Positions 26,398 through 35,315 of a stretch of 64,000 nt of DNA are shown piece by piece. The position numbers were made by a program, and so were the translations under genes. Position 1 is the first letter of the stretch. Every line of letters starts with the position of its first letter. The notes under the pieces were generated by a model that searched no databases, was not told the DNA's origin, and was given only the letters and a program-made list of their open reading frames with translations. The DNA comes from Arcticibacterium sp047623945 (GTDB lineage Bacteria > Bacteroidota > Bacteroidia > Cytophagales > Spirosomataceae): contig JBLHOT010000011.1 in NCBI GenBank assembly GCA_047623945.1, positions 9,787 through 73,786 on the forward strand, given 5' to 3'.

Positions 26398-27609
26398 GTG
26401 TATGTTGCTTTTAAAGAGAGGGTTAAGGTTGATATATTTTGTATTTTTTTACTTCTAAGGGCTTTGTCCTTTGCCCAAGAGCCTACTGTAGATAGTAGAC
26501 CAAATATAGTCATCATCATGGCGGACGATTTGGGAAGCGAAGCTCTGGGTACTTATGGCGGTACATCTTACAAGACACCAATATTAGACAAATTGGCTGC
26601 TGAAGGAGCCCAGTTTGATCATGCCTATGCATACCCTCTTTGTACACCTACACGAGTAAGTTTAATGACTGGGAAGTATAATTTCAGAAACTGGAAGGCC
26701 TTTGGGATATTAGACCCGAAGGAAGAAACTTTTGGGCACCTGATGAAAAAGCAAGGTTATAAAACCTGTATGGCAGGCAAGTGGCAATTGCAAAGTTATG
26801 ACCCTCCTGGTTTTCCTGGTTCGGACCTTAGGCATAACACAGGCATGAAAGTAGAAGATCCCGGTTTTGATGAATACGCCATGTTTCATACTGCAGATAC
26901 GGAGGATAAGGGAAGCCGATTCCCGGATCCTTTAATTTATGAAAATGGTAATTTCTTAAGAAGTACTAACGGGAAGTATGGCCCAGACGTTTTTGTGGAT
27001 TACATCAATGGTTTCATAGATAGAAATACAGACGAGCCTTTTTTTGTTTACTATCCTATGGCACTTACACATCCACCTTTTCAGCCTACACCAGACAGTA
27101 AAGAGTGGGTAGACGCCTCTAAAAGGCATAAAACCGACACCAAGTATTTTGGTGATATGGTGGAATATGCCGACAAACTGGTCGGTAAAATAATAGACCA
27201 GTTGGAAAAGTCTGGACTAAGAGAAAACACCATAGTTATGTTTTATACAGACAATGGGACACATCAAAGCATTGTTTCAATGAAAGGAAATAAAGCTGTA
27301 ATGGGTGCAAAAAGCGAAACAATTGACAATGGAACTCGGGTGCCTCTAATAGTGAATTGGCCGGGCAAAATAGGTCCCCAAAGAACGAGTCAAATGGTGG
27401 TCTCTAGTGACTTTATCCCCACACTGTTGGATGCTATTGGTAGTAAATTGCCTGCCAATTTCATGACAGATGGAGAAAGCTTTTGGCCAGAATTAATCAC
27501 TCAAAAAACAGACCCAAATCGTAGAGACTGGGTTATGATAGACTATAACCCTAGACCGGGATGGGATAAAGGACACCTGAAACCTTCCAGATTTGTGAAA
27601 GGAACATAG
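26398..27609 (+). CDS. Formylglycine-dependent sulfatase, cut short by an amber codon
   Basis: A sulfatase core of 403 residues with NIVIIMADDLGSEA at 36-49, the formylglycine motif CTPTR (Cys82), AGKWQL near 127 and the late metal block FYTDNGTH. It would hydrolyse sulfate esters of a glycan after export. The frame stops at TAG 27607-27609 in the middle of the conserved C-terminal segment, and the next codons (YKLYDDGRFYDVVNDE) are the normal continuation, so the stop is a recent point change. The only in-frame start is a GTG at 26398 directly after a TAA, which places the signal peptide behind an odd leader; the original start may be lost. It is probably inactive or weakly made. Confidence 0.7.
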   Translation: MYVAFKERVKVDIFCIFLLLRALSFAQEPTVDSRPNIVIIMADDLGSEALGTYGGTSYKTPILDKLAAEGAQFDHAYAYPLCTPTRVSLMTGKYNFRNWKAFGILDPKEETFGHLMKKQGYKTCMAGKWQLQSYDPPGFPGSDLRHNTGMKVEDPGFDEYAMFHTADTEDKGSRFPDPLIYENGNFLRSTNGKYGPDVFVDYINGFIDRNTDEPFFVYYPMALTHPPFQPTPDSKEWVDASKRHKTDTKYFGDMVEYADKLVGKIIDQLEKSGLRENTIVMFYTDNGTHQSIVSMKGNKAVMGAKSETIDNGTRVPLIVNWPGKIGPQRTSQMVVSSDFIPTLLDAIGSKLPANFMTDGESFWPELITQKTDPNRRDWVMIDYNPRPGWDKGHLKPSRFVKGT

Positions 27610-27642
27610 TATAAACTGTATGACGATGGCCGTTTTTATGAT

Positions 27643-28683
27643 GTGGTGAACGACGAATTAGAGCAGAATCCATTGGCTAACTTATCTAAGGATATGCTTT
27701 CCTTAAAAGAAGTCTATAATCAGACCTTAGATTCACTCAGGCGATACAGAATTTTGGGGGGGCTGAAAGCTTTTGACCCATCATTTTACGATGTTATACC
27801 TGCCCATACCAAGATAGAGGTTATTGGAGAAGGCTTTAATTGGACAGAAGGGCCCGTATGGCTGGAAAAAGAACAAGCTCTTTTGTTTTCTGATGTACCA
27901 AGAAACGTGATTTATAAATGGAGAGAAGCGAACGGTATGGAGTTATTTCTAGAGAAATCTGGCTATACGGGTACAAAGAAACGTACCGGCGGAAAGGGAA
28001 GTAACGGATTGGCGGTGGACCACGAAGGGAATCTAATTATTTGTAGAGATGGGGATAGAGAGATAGCTATGCTAGCGAGTAGTTATAAAAACCCGATACC
28101 TGTTTTTGAGTCTTTGGTGGATAATTATCAGGGTAAAAAACTCAACAGCCCAAATGACCTGATTATGGATAAGGCTGGTAATATCTATTTCACCGACCCA
28201 CCTTATGGCTTAGATCCAGACTTATTGCCTGAATTAGATTATAGCGGTGTTTTTAAGCTTTACCCTGACGGCAAAATAGAACTCATTTCAAAAGATTTGG
28301 CTCGACCAAACGGCCTAGCTCTATCGCCTGATGAAACAAAACTCTATGTAGCCAATTCTGAGAAAGCTACCTTAATGGTGTACGATTTGAAAGAGACTAA
28401 ACGACCATTGAAAGCAAAGCCATTCTATGATTTTAGAAAGCTAGTAGATGAAAGCTTAAGTACTCAAATGCCAGACGGTATGGACATCGCCAAAGATGGT
28501 ACACTCTTAGTGGCTGGGCCAGATGGTGTAATTGTGATAAGCCCTAAAGGCGTACATCTAGGCACCATTTATACAGGAAAGAGAACCTCCAACTGTGTAT
28601 TAAGCGATGACGAGAAAACGCTTTTCGCCACCTGCGATGATTATGTGCTTAGGATTGTGCTTGGATATAAGATGGAGCAATAG
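27643..28683 (+). CDS. SMP-30/gluconolactonase-type domain, in frame with the upstream sulfatase
   Basis: The frame continues past the sulfatase amber codon: first about 40 codons of sulfatase C-terminus, then from about 27763 a six-bladed SMP-30/gluconolactonase propeller. Its blocks are GFNWTEGPVW, NSPNDLIMDKAGNIYFTDPP, ARPNGLALSPDETKLYVANS and QMPDGMDIAKDGTLLV, which carry the expected metal Glu, Asn and Asp residues. Such enzymes open sugar lactones. No ATG lies near the domain start, and a run of seven G (27756-27762) marks the junction, so the parent gene was either a true sulfatase-lactonase fusion or two genes joined by a homopolymer indel. Any translation today would need an internal GTG. 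Confidence 0.65.
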   Translation: MVNDELEQNPLANLSKDMLSLKEVYNQTLDSLRRYRILGGLKAFDPSFYDVIPAHTKIEVIGEGFNWTEGPVWLEKEQALLFSDVPRNVIYKWREANGMELFLEKSGYTGTKKRTGGKGSNGLAVDHEGNLIICRDGDREIAMLASSYKNPIPVFESLVDNYQGKKLNSPNDLIMDKAGNIYFTDPPYGLDPDLLPELDYSGVFKLYPDGKIELISKDLARPNGLALSPDETKLYVANSEKATLMVYDLKETKRPLKAKPFYDFRKLVDESLSTQMPDGMDIAKDGTLLVAGPDGVIVISPKGVHLGTIYTGKRTSNCVLSDDEKTLFATCDDYVLRIVLGYKMEQ

Positions 28684-28762
28684 CATTATTTCGAACTTAT
28701 GTTAAGCTCTTATTCGCATCTAAATTTATTTTTATCAATAAGAATCGAATGTTAATCGCTAA

Positions 28763-29890
28763 TTATTTCCTAACAGCCACGGCTATTTTCGAATCAGCGG
28801 TGCCATAGTATAAAAACCATTTATTTTTGAAATGAACTAAGCCTTCTACAAAGCAAACTTCATTTACTTCACCTTCTTTTTCATAGTCCTTGTCTGGATG
28901 GATAAAGTGACCTTTTAGTCTATCAATTTGCTTATAAGGAGCACTTTTGTTAAATAGGACTTGCGACGCAGCGTAGGTGAATTTTGGTAAAGCAGCGTCA
29001 TTGTAATTGGCTGCATTACTGCTGTTATAAATCATTAAAATACCTTCTTCTGTATAAAGGGCATATGGGCCAGATTCAACTAATCTACTATCAAAAAAAC
29101 CTTTTCTTGGATGCAAGACCGAAATCATCTGACCAGATTCTCCATCTTCGAGCACATTCCAATGAATTAAATCTTCTGAGCTAGCCATGAAAAGGTTTGT
29201 ATCTCCAAAATACATCCAGTATTTACCATTGATGCGTTTGGCTATCATCTTGTCGCCTTTTTGTTCTACCACAATGGCCCCAGCCTTAGACCATTGGTCT
29301 TTATATTTCTCTCCACCTAAGACTAAACCATGTTTCGTCCAATTCGTTAAATCTTTTGAGGAGGCGATGCATAATCTGGCTGTTTTACCGTCATACGCCG
29401 TATAGGTCATGAAATAAACACCGTTTTCGTCTTCCACTATTCTGGGATCTTCTGCTCCATCAAACAGGGTTTTGTCTTTTGACAAGACTTCATTATCCGA
29501 TTTTTGATAATTCCATTCCAAGGTTTTCATGTCATCTTGTTGAGGATAAAATATTGGATTTGGCATTTTGGTGAAATGAAGTCCATCCTCACTAATGGCC
29601 AAACCTATTCTGGATGTTCCATTCACATCCTGAGCCCTGTATAGCATATGCACCTTATCGTCCTTAACTAATGCCGTAGGATTAAGTACATTTCTTTCTT
29701 CCCATAAAACCTCTTGATTGGTAATAGGGTCGGTAAATATCAGTTTTTTGGAAGGCTTCAAAATCGGATTGATATCATCCATTTTTTCGAAGCCCAACAT
29801 TGCCCATTCTTTTTCGTCAGTATTAGTAGAGGTACAGGCTACGCCAAAGCATAATAAACTGAGAATGAGAAAGTTTGATTTGATATTCAT
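28763..29890 (-). CDS. Family 130-type glycoside hydrolase/phosphorylase lipoprotein
   Basis: A 375-residue five-bladed propeller protein. The ATG at 29890 gives a lipoprotein signal ending at Cys19 (FGVACTS); the longer frame begins with a lysine-rich stretch. GAEDPRIVEDENGVYFMTYTAYDG and the last block LYYGTADSKIAVAV are characteristic of GH130 enzymes, which cleave or phosphorolyse beta-mannosides. Export points to a hydrolase subgroup more than to a phosphorylase that needs cytoplasmic phosphate. It lies next to the sialidase gene on the same strand with a 218-base gap in which I see nothing else. Confidence 0.78.
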   Translation of the reverse strand: MNIKSNFLILSLLCFGVACTSTNTDEKEWAMLGFEKMDDINPILKPSKKLIFTDPITNQEVLWEERNVLNPTALVKDDKVHMLYRAQDVNGTSRIGLAISEDGLHFTKMPNPIFYPQQDDMKTLEWNYQKSDNEVLSKDKTLFDGAEDPRIVEDENGVYFMTYTAYDGKTARLCIASSKDLTNWTKHGLVLGGEKYKDQWSKAGAIVVEQKGDKMIAKRINGKYWMYFGDTNLFMASSEDLIHWNVLEDGESGQMISVLHPRKGFFDSRLVESGPYALYTEEGILMIYNSSNAANYNDAALPKFTYAASQVLFNKSAPYKQIDRLKGHFIHPDKDYEKEGEVNEVCFVEGLVHFKNKWFLYYGTADSKIAVAVRK

Positions 29891-30108
29891 TTTGAGTTTT
29901 TTTTTGCGATAATATTTCATCCTCATTTGGGAATAAAGTAATCTAGTCTTTTTTTAGTGAATCAAATACTTATACCAATACTATAAGAAATAGATTTACT
30001 AAGTATTGAATTTCGTTTTGTAGCTTTTGAAAATTTAGGAGGGCCAGAAGGTATTTTAAATAAGTAAGAAAAAGCAACAGGGTTCTTTAAAAACCTATAT
30101 CACACTAA

Positions 30109-31206
30109 TTAAAGCCTATCCTCCCCATCCGTCAGCCACTCCAAAGAGAAACTTACAAAAGCATTTTCTTTGTAATCATCCTTTTCAAAGAACACGCCTA
30201 CATCTCCATTTTCAAGAATGGTCATAGAAGAATAAGCAGACGATCGCGAATAAATGGTTTTTCCTTTACTCCATGTTTTACCTTCATCATAACTTACTTT
30301 AACGGTCAGGTTTTCACGTTCTATATTTGAATTGGCGTTTGAAAACAAGATTCGGCTTTTACCTGAACTATGAGTATAACGAATGATGCTTGCGTTGCAT
30401 GCTGGGTCGGCCAATTGAGCTTCTGGTTTTGAAGTCCAAGTTTTGCCGCGGTCTGTGGAGGTATGAACATATCTCATTCCCGATTTATTTACCCTGCTGT
30501 TTATCATTAATGAGCCATCAGTAAGTTCTAGCACTTTGGATTCATCTCCTGGTTTAATAGGCGTGTCTATCAAAACCCAACTTTTTCCATGATCGTCACT
30601 TTTAAATAAGTGAAGTCCGGATTCTAAGTTGACCAACGTATGCAATAATGTTCCAGATTTAGTCTGAATGCCTCTACCTGATGTAATGAATTTAAAGTCC
30701 CTTTTCCATCCGGGTTTAGTGATTTGTGAGGTAATATCAGTAGGAGCGGACCACGTTAATCCATTGTCTTTGCTGGATGTCACTTTTAGATAATAGATAT
30801 CCTTCTCAGTCTCTAAATTCATGTAGTTGAAAAATAGGAATAGCTCACCCGTTAGTTCGTCTAAAATCATAGAAGGGTCGGAGGCAGATTCACCGATGGG
30901 GTAGTCAACAATGGTTTCAATATTAGACCACGTTTTACCATTATCGTCACTTCTACGAATGACGATGTCTATATTCTTATTCGACCTTAAGTCTCCACAA
31001 TTCGGTACTCTTTCATCTATGACGGCTATCAAATTGCCATTTGAAGCTGTAATAAGGGCAGGTATTCTATAACAAGAAACCTCTTCTTTCATGTCTGTAC
31101 TGAAAAGGTTTATGAATTCCAATTGTTCAGTAGCAAGTTTGGAGGTTTCAGTTTGAGCGAATAAAATGAAAGGTGAGAGCAAAAGAAACAGAAAATTAAG
31201 CTTCAT
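30109..31206 (-). CDS. Exo-alpha-sialidase-like protein (GH33-type)
   Basis: A 365-residue exported protein with a signal peptide (ending near LFAQ18). Sialidase marks are the RIP motif (CYRIPALIT near residue 45) and five Asp-box repeats S-x-D-x-G-x-T/S-W: SDDNGKTW, SKDNGLTW, SDDHGKSW, STDRGKTW and SYDEGKTW. The later ERVPNCGDLRSN and the nucleophile region give further support. It would release terminal sialic acid or a related sugar outside the cytoplasm. No sialic-acid catabolic genes are in the window, so the released sugar may not be sialic acid. A possible -7 promoter box is at 31276-31283. Confidence 0.85.
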   Translation of the reverse strand: MKLNFLFLLLSPFILFAQTETSKLATEQLEFINLFSTDMKEEVSCYRIPALITASNGNLIAVIDERVPNCGDLRSNKNIDIVIRRSDDNGKTWSNIETIVDYPIGESASDPSMILDELTGELFLFFNYMNLETEKDIYYLKVTSSKDNGLTWSAPTDITSQITKPGWKRDFKFITSGRGIQTKSGTLLHTLVNLESGLHLFKSDDHGKSWVLIDTPIKPGDESKVLELTDGSLMINSRVNKSGMRYVHTSTDRGKTWTSKPEAQLADPACNASIIRYTHSSGKSRILFSNANSNIERENLTVKVSYDEGKTWSKGKTIYSRSSAYSSMTILENGDVGVFFEKDDYKENAFVSFSLEWLTDGEDRL

Positions 31207-31275
31207 TGGAGTTCTGATGGTTATTAAGATAAAGATGCATATTTGCTAGCTATATTTCTGGCAATAATTTACTGT

Positions 31276-31283
31276 CAAATATA
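31276..31283 (-). promoter_or_regulatory. Possible -7 promoter box for the sialidase gene
   Basis: On the minus strand this reads TATATTTG, a match to TAnnTTTG, 70 bases before the sialidase start at 31206. No clear -33 element is visible. It lies just inside the 5' side of the sterol-desaturase remnant's stop region. Confidence 0.35.
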
Positions 31284-31285
31284 AG

Positions 31286-31876
31286 CTAGGGGCTATTCTT
31301 TGATACTTTCTTGGTTTTAGTTGCTTCTTTTTGCCCAGAGACAGCTCTCTTAATATTGATGAAGGGACTTTTGATTAAATACAGAAATGTCTGTTTTTCT
31401 GCCGTATCAAATTCTGCCAAACCGTATTTCATTTTTTCTAATGGCATCATTTTGAAAGTGCCGAAGAGTCTGTCCCAAATGATAAATATATCGGCATAGT
31501 TGGAGTCAGTATAAAATTAATCCTGCTTATGATGAACTCTATGATGATCAGGCATAATTAAAACTAAGCCTAAAGTAGAATTAAGCCAACTGGGGTAGTT
31601 GAAATTTCCATGCTCAAAAAAGAAAAATAAATAGAGGACGAAATAATAAAGGGCCATTGAAAAAAGATCTGTTCCAAAGAACATGGCCGTTACAACATTT
31701 CCCAGTCCCAAAAAGAGGATTAGTTCAATTGGGTGGAAGCGAAAGACAGTGGAGGAATCCATCGTTGTATGGCTGTGATGCAGTCTGTGAAACTTCCAAA
31801 GAAACGGAAACGTATGACCTCTGTGCACCCAATATGCTTTCACATCATATAAGGCCACAGAAATAAACAATTTCAC
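31286..31876 (-). pseudogene. Sterol desaturase/fatty acid hydroxylase remnant
   Basis: The frame encodes the histidine-rich part of a sterol desaturase-family membrane hydroxylase: LYDVKAYWVHRGHTFPFLW, KFHRLHHSHTTMDSSTVFRFHP and MPDHHRVHHKQD. A TAA at 31517-31519 then interrupts it, but the same frame continues with YTDSNYADIFIIWDRLFGTF to a TAG at 31286-31288, exactly the conserved family C-terminus. At the 5' side a TAG lies immediately before the first usable start, and the 80 or so N-terminal residues with the first membrane helices are missing. The gene is dead at both ends. Confidence 0.75.
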
Positions 31877-32222
31877 CTAAATGGGTATTGAAATCAACTC
31901 AAGGTAGTAAAATTATAGATGGCAGAGTATTGATCACGCATCCAGTCAACTCTTCTGCAAGATCGAAATAATCAAAAGCTGTACTCTATACAAGTTAAAT
32001 AAGTATTTGAATCTCCTGAGCCTTTAAAAAAACCTACCAAATGAACAAATACGTTCTGAAGAATTTATAGAGATCTAGTTCAGATGTAAACCTGATTCAT
32101 GAGATTCTGTGAAAAATCTATTTTCTCTTCGCAGTATTTAAGGTAGTTAAATCCCGTTTTGGCATGAACTTATTCCCGATAAATGCTTTGGCCAGAAAAA
32201 AGCTAAAGTTATCACAAAGGCC
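31877..32222. other. Intergenic stretch, no recognised gene
   Basis: About 345 bases between the sterol-desaturase remnant and the second sulfatase gene. Translation in both directions shows only short, stop-broken frames. No tRNA-like fold, repeat or strong terminator is apparent by eye. Confidence 0.6.
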
Positions 32223-33752
32223 CTATCTGTTTCTTATGTCATTTAGTTCTGCCAAAAGTTCTTTTACGATGTCTGGTTTCTCACTGTATAAGTTAATTGT
32301 TTCTGAAGGATCTTCAGCTAGATTATAGAGCTGCCCCAATGGTTCTCCTTCTTTAGGATTTACCACGGTAGGAGTTGAAAAACCTCCAGATCCTCGTTTT
32401 TCAATGAGTTTCCAATCTCCTTTTCTGATAGCAAAATGAGCTCTTGATGAATGATGAATAATAGGTATTTCTTGCTCAATCTTATCTTTATCGTTTAAAA
32501 GAACAGGAAGAATACTTTGGCTGTCTTCTGCTGAATTCTCATCCAATGTTACCCCAAGAACCTCAGCACAAGTTGCCATTAAGTTTGTTAAAGTTGTCTT
32601 AAAACCACTTTGACTATTGGCCTCTATTTTCCCTGGCCACCGCACAATAAATGGTACTCTATGACCTCCTTCATAGGCGTCCATTTTCATGCCTCTGTAG
32701 ATGGAAGCGGCTCTATGATTAAACTTTTCTATAAATTCAGGTTTCCAAAAAGGCCCATTGTCACTTGTGAAAATAACGATGGTGTTGTCTGAAATGCCCA
32801 TCTCGTCTAATGTCTTTAAAAAGTCTCCAACTTGCTCATCTACCATTTGTACAAAGTCACCATATTGCCCGGCACCAGAATTTCCATCGTAATTTGGCTT
32901 AGGAACCCACGGAGAATGTGGGGCAGCTAGAGGTAGATAGAGAAAAAATGGATTCTCATCATTGGCATGAGTTTCAATAAATTTTTTACCCTGTCCTATG
33001 AAATTTGGTAACACGTCATAAAAATCGAAGCTTTTGGTAACAAGTCCAGGTCTCCAAAACGCACCGGTAGCATAGGACCCAGTATTCAAATCATTCCCGG
33101 GAGTAAACTCATTGGGTAATTCTGTTAAAACGTCGTTTTCTAAGTAGCAATAGGGTTCCATATCTAAGGAAGCAGGCAATATGTAACTATAATCGAAACC
33201 GTGATTTAAGGGTCCGTCTGTAGGTTTTTGAGTAAAGTCTATCCAATCTCCGTTCATTTGAGAGATCAAACCTAATTCGTTGGTAGATACGGACTTATTA
33301 TTTAAAGAATCTTTGAATGCTTCTTTAATTACCCAATCCAATCCAAGATGCCATTTACCAACAACTCCTGTGGTATAGCCATTCTCTTTTAATAAGGAGG
33401 CGGTTGTAACTCGATCCTTTTCCAATAATGCCTTGCCATATCCTCTAAGCACACCTTGTGGCAATCTGCTTCTAAAGCAATACCTTCCAGTAAGAATACC
33501 ATACCGTGTGGGAGTACAAACCGAAGAGGGAGAATGTGCATCAGTAAACCGAATTCCTTCGGATGCCAGTTTGTCTATATGCGGTGTTTTTATTTTAGAT
33601 GACGGATTGTAAATTGAGACGTCTCCATAACCCAAATCATCTGCCAGAATATAGACAATATTAGGTTTCTTTATAACCTCTTTTGTCTGGCATGAAATAA
33701 TTGAAAATGATATAATTGTTATCAAAATCAGAGTTTTATATGATTTGTTCAT
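32223..33752 (-). CDS. Formylglycine-dependent sulfatase, lipoprotein
   Basis: A 509-residue intact sulfatase of the S1 family. The signal ends with Cys21 (IISCQT), so it is probably a lipoprotein. NIVYILADDLGYGD gives the metal Asp pair, and the formylglycine motif is CTPTR with Cys79 in PSSVCTPTRYGILTGRY. GKWHLGL near 137 and VIFTSDNGP in the second half complete the active site. It removes sulfate from a glycan outside the cytoplasm. A formylglycine-generating or anaerobic maturase enzyme must be encoded elsewhere. It is the best-preserved member of the accessory region. Confidence 0.92.
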   Translation of the reverse strand: MNKSYKTLILITIISFSIISCQTKEVIKKPNIVYILADDLGYGDVSIYNPSSKIKTPHIDKLASEGIRFTDAHSPSSVCTPTRYGILTGRYCFRSRLPQGVLRGYGKALLEKDRVTTASLLKENGYTTGVVGKWHLGLDWVIKEAFKDSLNNKSVSTNELGLISQMNGDWIDFTQKPTDGPLNHGFDYSYILPASLDMEPYCYLENDVLTELPNEFTPGNDLNTGSYATGAFWRPGLVTKSFDFYDVLPNFIGQGKKFIETHANDENPFFLYLPLAAPHSPWVPKPNYDGNSGAGQYGDFVQMVDEQVGDFLKTLDEMGISDNTIVIFTSDNGPFWKPEFIEKFNHRAASIYRGMKMDAYEGGHRVPFIVRWPGKIEANSQSGFKTTLTNLMATCAEVLGVTLDENSAEDSQSILPVLLNDKDKIEQEIPIIHHSSRAHFAIRKGDWKLIEKRGSGGFSTPTVVNPKEGEPLGQLYNLAEDPSETINLYSEKPDIVKELLAELNDIRNR

Positions 33753-34111
33753 TTTCTTCTATACATCTTGGTTTAACACCTTTGCAAATATATCTTGGGT
33801 GAATAAAGGTTTAAATTAAGGATATTTCAATTCAAGGTCACTTTAAAGTTAAAACTATCTTTTGCGTACGGTTTTCATTACGGTTTGTGTTTTATAACAC
33901 CACAAGGTATATATTAGTTATGGCTTGATTAGTACGTATTAGATAGTTTTTGATGAAAGATCAAAGCATTAGAATCGTTGCAATGGGATCATTTAAAATA
34001 CTGTATTTGACTAGAACGGTGAGCGGATTTTCAATTACTATTGACTGTTTAATGAGGCATCTATTTAGCCATTGCATTTGATGATAAGTGATTATTTATA
34101 CTAGTGTAATT
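33753..34111. other. Intergenic stretch, possible upstream region of the sulfatase gene
   Basis: About 359 bases without a coding frame. The minus strand has a TATATTTG box at 33785-33792. Otherwise the sequence is A/T-rich and shows no repeat or RNA-like fold that I can identify. Confidence 0.6.
33785..33792 (-). promoter_or_regulatory. Possible -7 promoter box for the second sulfatase gene
   Basis: TATATTTG on the minus strand matches TAnnTTTG and would give a leader of about 28 bases before the start at 33752. No TTG is found at the -33 position. Confidence 0.35.
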
Positions 34112-35062
34112 TCAAATAGTCACGACCACTTTTCCTTTGTGTTTCCCATCTCCGAAATACTGAATCAGTTTTGGTATATCTTCAAAGGTATGTGGTCCAT
34201 CTAATTGGCATTTGAGGTTTAGGTCTCTCGAGACCTCTTTGAGCCCGTCATTTGCTTTTAAGGCCAGTAGGCCAATGGTTTTATTGGAGAATATGGATAT
34301 GATTTTCCCAATGAAAAGAACACTAAAAAGAGAATTCAAATCGCCACCTATGCTCACATATTTGCCCATTGATTTTAATGCTTGAGCATAGGCGAAGGCT
34401 GACTTTTTGCTTTTACAGTCTAGAATGAAATCATATTGTTCTCCGGTTTTTGTAAAGTCCATTTGTTGATAATCAAAGACTTGGTCATAGCCCAGAGATT
34501 TCATCATCTCTAATTTCTCTGCCGAATCTATTCCGGTTACTTCACAATCATGCTGCTTGGCTATCTGAAGCCCGAAAGTACCCACTCCACCACCACCACC
34601 GTTGATTAGGACCTTTTGATGTTTGCCCACCGATTTCAAGGCTTGGCGGGCCAGCATCAAAGCATGCGGCATAGAAGCAGCCTCTTCAAAACTGATGTTG
34701 GGGGGTTTAGGTATAACTGCCTTTTCATTAATGACGATGTATTCAGCAAAAGTGCCAAAACCAAATTCTGAAATATCACCAAAAACGGCATCACCAACGT
34801 TGAAATTTTGGACTTTGGAACCAATGGCCTCCACTATCCCAGACAATTCCATTCCAGGTATAGTATGTTTGGGTTTAAATAAACCGAATAGCAGTTTATA
34901 GAGCTTTGGCCGACCACTAACCATACACCAGTCATAATCATTAATGGTTGTCGACTTTATTTTGATGAGTACCTCATGCTCTTTAGGAGTTGGTTTTTCT
35001 ATATCAGTTAACTCTAGAACTTCCTCAGGCTTACCATACTTTTTATAAACAAAGGCTTTCAT
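34112..35062 (-). CDS. Medium-chain NAD(P)H-dependent reductase (quinone oxidoreductase-like)
   Basis: A 316-residue MDR-superfamily protein with a GroES-like N-terminal domain (KIKSTTINDYDWCMVSGRP, GMELSGIVEAIGSKV) and a Rossmann domain with the pyridine-nucleotide loop NGGGGGVGTFGLQIAK near residue 152. The Cys and His residues of zinc-dependent members are absent at the expected places, so it belongs to the zinc-free quinone reductase-like branch. It would reduce an enone, quinone or similar compound with NAD(P)H in the cytoplasm. It has no obvious partner gene. Confidence 0.88.
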   Translation of the reverse strand: MKAFVYKKYGKPEEVLELTDIEKPTPKEHEVLIKIKSTTINDYDWCMVSGRPKLYKLLFGLFKPKHTIPGMELSGIVEAIGSKVQNFNVGDAVFGDISEFGFGTFAEYIVINEKAVIPKPPNISFEEAASMPHALMLARQALKSVGKHQKVLINGGGGGVGTFGLQIAKQHDCEVTGIDSAEKLEMMKSLGYDQVFDYQQMDFTKTGEQYDFILDCKSKKSAFAYAQALKSMGKYVSIGGDLNSLFSVLFIGKIISIFSNKTIGLLALKANDGLKEVSRDLNLKCQLDGPHTFEDIPKLIQYFGDGKHKGKVVVTI

Positions 35063-35315
35063 AGCTTATCAAATGGTTATTGATTCTATAAAAATACTTA
35101 GCAAAGCGGATACAATGAATTCGATTTTGAGGAACCTGTTTGAGTTTTATATCTGTGGTGTTTTGGGTGGATGAGTGGAAGATACTGGGATGTTCCAGCA
35201 TCTCGTACTGTTATTTTTGCCGTTAATTGCACTTGAGTAAGCGAAGATTCTTGTAGTAAACATGATTTGCTTAAGAACTATGTCTTTTCGCGAGTTAATA
35301 ACTCTCAACTTTCAA

